Assembly (NCBI GenBank): GCA_021785405.1
Contig: JAJYFF010000029.1
Coordinates: 1-32,257 of the forward strand
DNA from: Pseudomonadota bacterium
Lineage (GTDB): Bacteria; Pseudomonadota; Gammaproteobacteria; Steroidobacterales; Steroidobacteraceae
Length of the DNA: 32,257 bases
Direction of reading: 5' to 3'
In this document: one piece after another, positions 30,647-32,257 of the stretch
Layout: every line of letters begins with the position of its first letter
Numbering within the stretch: position 1 is the first letter of the stretch
Position numbers and translations under genes: made by a program
The notes under the pieces: model-generated
The model's database searches: none
The model's input: only the letters and a program-made list of their open reading frames with translations
Told to the model about the DNA's origin: nothing

Positions 30647-32257
30647 TCATCCGGCCAGCAGCAGGCTCTCCGTGCCGGCGATCGCCTCGGGCGTGCCGTG
30701 CAGCATCACGACGTCACCAGACCGGAACACCGTCTCGGCGCCCGGGTCGCGACCGACGATGCGATCGCGGCGGATCGCCCGTACCCGAGCCGTCGCGCCG
30801 CGTGCCACGAGCGCTGCCAGGGTTCGGCCGACGGCCCAGGCGTGCGGCGGCAGCACGACGCTGTGCAAGCGCTCGCGGGAGCGCGCGCCGGCGCGGCCGA
30901 TCGGCGGATTCTCGTCGGGCAGGACCTCGCGCAGCAGTGCGTAGCGATGCCGGCGAATGTCGTCGATCGTCCGCACGACCCGCGACACCGGTTCCTGCAG
31001 CAGCAGCAACAGATGCGATGCGAGCATCAAGCTCGCCTCGAAGGTCTCCGGCACGACCTCGGTCGCCCCCGCGGCCTGCAATTCCTCCAGGCGCGCGTCG
31101 TCGGGCGTTCGCACCAGGATCGGCAGGTCCGCGCGCAACGACCGCAGCGCGCGCACGACCCGCAATGCGATCGGCGGGTCCGCGAACGTGATCACGACGC
31201 AGCGCGCGCGTACCGCGCCGACACTGCGCAGGACGTCCACCTGCGCGGCGTCGCCGAAGACGACCGGCTCGCCCGCCTGCCGAGCGGCCCGCACCGCCCG
31301 CGGATCGACCTCGAGCGCGAGGTACTCGAAGCCACGGCGCTCGAGCACGCGCGCGATATTCTGCCCGACCCGCCCGAAGCCGCAGATCAGCACGTGCTCG
31401 CGGTCGGCGACCGCGAACGTCGCGCGCGTCTCCGACCCCACGTCGGCCCCCGGCGCGCGGAACCGGCCGATCAGCGCGCCGGCGATCCGCCGATTGTGGC
31501 GGATCAGCAGCGGCGCGAGCAGCATGCTCGACACCGTCGCGGCGAGCAGCGGCTGGGCGACGGCCGGCGCGAGGAGCCGATGCTGCAGCAGGAGCGTCAG
31601 CAACGCGAACCCGAATTCCCCGCCCTGACCGGCGACGATGCCGGTGCGCAGCGCCTTGAACCAGTTGCCGGCCGCTCTCCTCGCGACCAGCGCGATCACG
31701 CCGGTTTTCAGCACCAACAGGCCCGCGAGCAATCCCGCCACCACCGTGAAGTCGCGCAGCAGCAGGCGGCCGTCGAGCAGCATGCCGACGCTGATGAAGA
31801 ACAAGCCGACCAGCACGTCGCGATACGATCGAATCGACGCGTCGACCTGGTGCCGGAACTCGGTCTCCGCGAGCATCATCCCGGCGAGGAAGCCGCCGAG
31901 CGCGAGCGACAAGCCGGCCGCGCGAGTCGCCCACGCGGCCGCGAGCACCACCAGCAAGGCGGTCAACGCGAACAACTCCGCCGAGCGTACCGACGCGATC
32001 ACGTGGAACAGCGGGCGCAACAGCCAGCGCCCCGCCGCGAGCACGAGCGCGAGCGCGACCGCCGCGAACGCGATCGATTGGGCGATCCCGCGAGCGCCGC
32101 CGGCATGGCCGCCGCCGCGCAACGACGACTCGAGCGCGAGCAGCAGCGTGAACGCGAGATCCTGGAAGAGACAGATCGCGACCGCGAGCCGCCCGTGCGA
32201 CCGATTGTTCTCGGACTGCTCGGTGAGTTGCGCGACGATGACCGCCGTGGAGGACAT
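30647..32257 (-). CDS. CPA2-family K+/H+ antiporter (Kef-type), N-terminus outside window
   Basis: 536 visible residues; the true start is beyond 32257, as the first visible residues (MSSTAVIVAQL) match an internal segment of the membrane domain. Membrane helices run to about residue 265 with family motifs GGFLAGMMLAET (121-132), GLFFISVGML (151-160) and AGQGGEFGFALL (209-220). A TrkA-N nucleotide-binding domain follows (HVLICGFGRVGQN, 288-300) with acidic E317 at the end of its second strand. A TrkA-C-like region covers about 450-536. It is likely a glutathione- or NAD-linked K+ efflux/proton antiporter like KefB/KefC or YbaL. The exact class needs the missing N-terminus. Confidence 0.9.
   Translation of the reverse strand: MSSTAVIVAQLTEQSENNRSHGRLAVAICLFQDLAFTLLLALESSLRGGGHAGGARGIAQSIAFAAVALALVLAAGRWLLRPLFHVIASVRSAELFALTALLVVLAAAWATRAAGLSLALGGFLAGMMLAETEFRHQVDASIRSYRDVLVGLFFISVGMLLDGRLLLRDFTVVAGLLAGLLVLKTGVIALVARRAAGNWFKALRTGIVAGQGGEFGFALLTLLLQHRLLAPAVAQPLLAATVSSMLLAPLLIRHNRRIAGALIGRFRAPGADVGSETRATFAVADREHVLICGFGRVGQNIARVLERRGFEYLALEVDPRAVRAARQAGEPVVFGDAAQVDVLRSVGAVRARCVVITFADPPIALRVVRALRSLRADLPILVRTPDDARLEELQAAGATEVVPETFEASLMLASHLLLLLQEPVSRVVRTIDDIRRHRYALLREVLPDENPPIGRAGARSRERLHSVVLPPHAWAVGRTLAALVARGATARVRAIRRDRIVGRDPGAETVFRSGDVVMLHGTPEAIAGTESLLLAG

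Noticed and set aside
1-32257. CRISPR arrays, tRNA/rRNA genes, insertion sequences, prophage, integrases, toxin-antitoxin or defence genes
   Set aside because: None seen: no spaced direct repeats, no transposase-like or phage proteins, and gene order and base use look uniform. Only the short AT-rich operator patches stand out.

Overview
The window is GC-rich bacterial chromosome, tightly packed with about 30 protein genes and no rRNA, tRNA, CRISPR array, prophage or insertion sequence that I can see. It looks like a proteobacterium, probably gammaproteobacterial. The reasons are an ExeA/GspB-type secretion pair, a sigma-54/NtrC-type promoter on amtB, YbjQ and DUF805 proteins, a PBP4-type DacB and a degenerate GAF-GGDEF-EAL protein. 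The genus cannot be named from the sequence alone.

Layout. (1) 1-1618: amtB behind two NtrC-like dyads and a sigma-54 promoter. (2) 5303 back to 1721, minus strand: a putative sulfur-oxidation operon of four genes. These are a Tat-exported DsrE-like protein, a periplasmic substrate-binding protein, a fused DoxD-DoxA thiosulfate:quinone oxidoreductase and an outer-membrane beta-barrel. An AT-rich dyad lies upstream. (3) 5583-7807, plus strand: ybjQ with a small membrane partner, a mannose-1-phosphate guanylyltransferase-like enzyme and a DUF805 protein. (4) 11609 back to 7819, minus: a Nudix protein, then mtnA, a FucA-like class II aldolase and mtnK with ATGA overlaps, matching the methylthioribose/5-deoxyribose DHAP shunt. 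(5) 11779-17333: a methyltransferase and dacB (convergent and overlapping), an unknown 144-residue protein, a degenerate c-di-GMP domain protein and a TlpA-like redoxin. (6) 26139 back to 17361, minus: an ECF sigma factor with a one-TM partner, malate dehydrogenase, DinB, GspA/ExeA, GspB, an exported Cys-rich protein, a DUF502 protein, an exported protein with a Pro-rich tail and an N-formylglutamate amidohydrolase-like protein. (7) 26291-28974, plus: a YtrA-type GntR regulator with its own operator, its ABC transporter and Dps. (8) 32257 back to 28991, minus: a CPA2 K+/H+ antiporter cut by the window edge and an FAD-binding oxidoreductase.

The strongest functional groups are nitrogen control of amtB, the DoxDA operon, the MTR/5-deoxyribose shunt and the self-regulated GntR-ABC unit. 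Four of the five convergent gene junctions carry a short-loop GC hairpin. At two of them a stop codon forms part of the hairpin.
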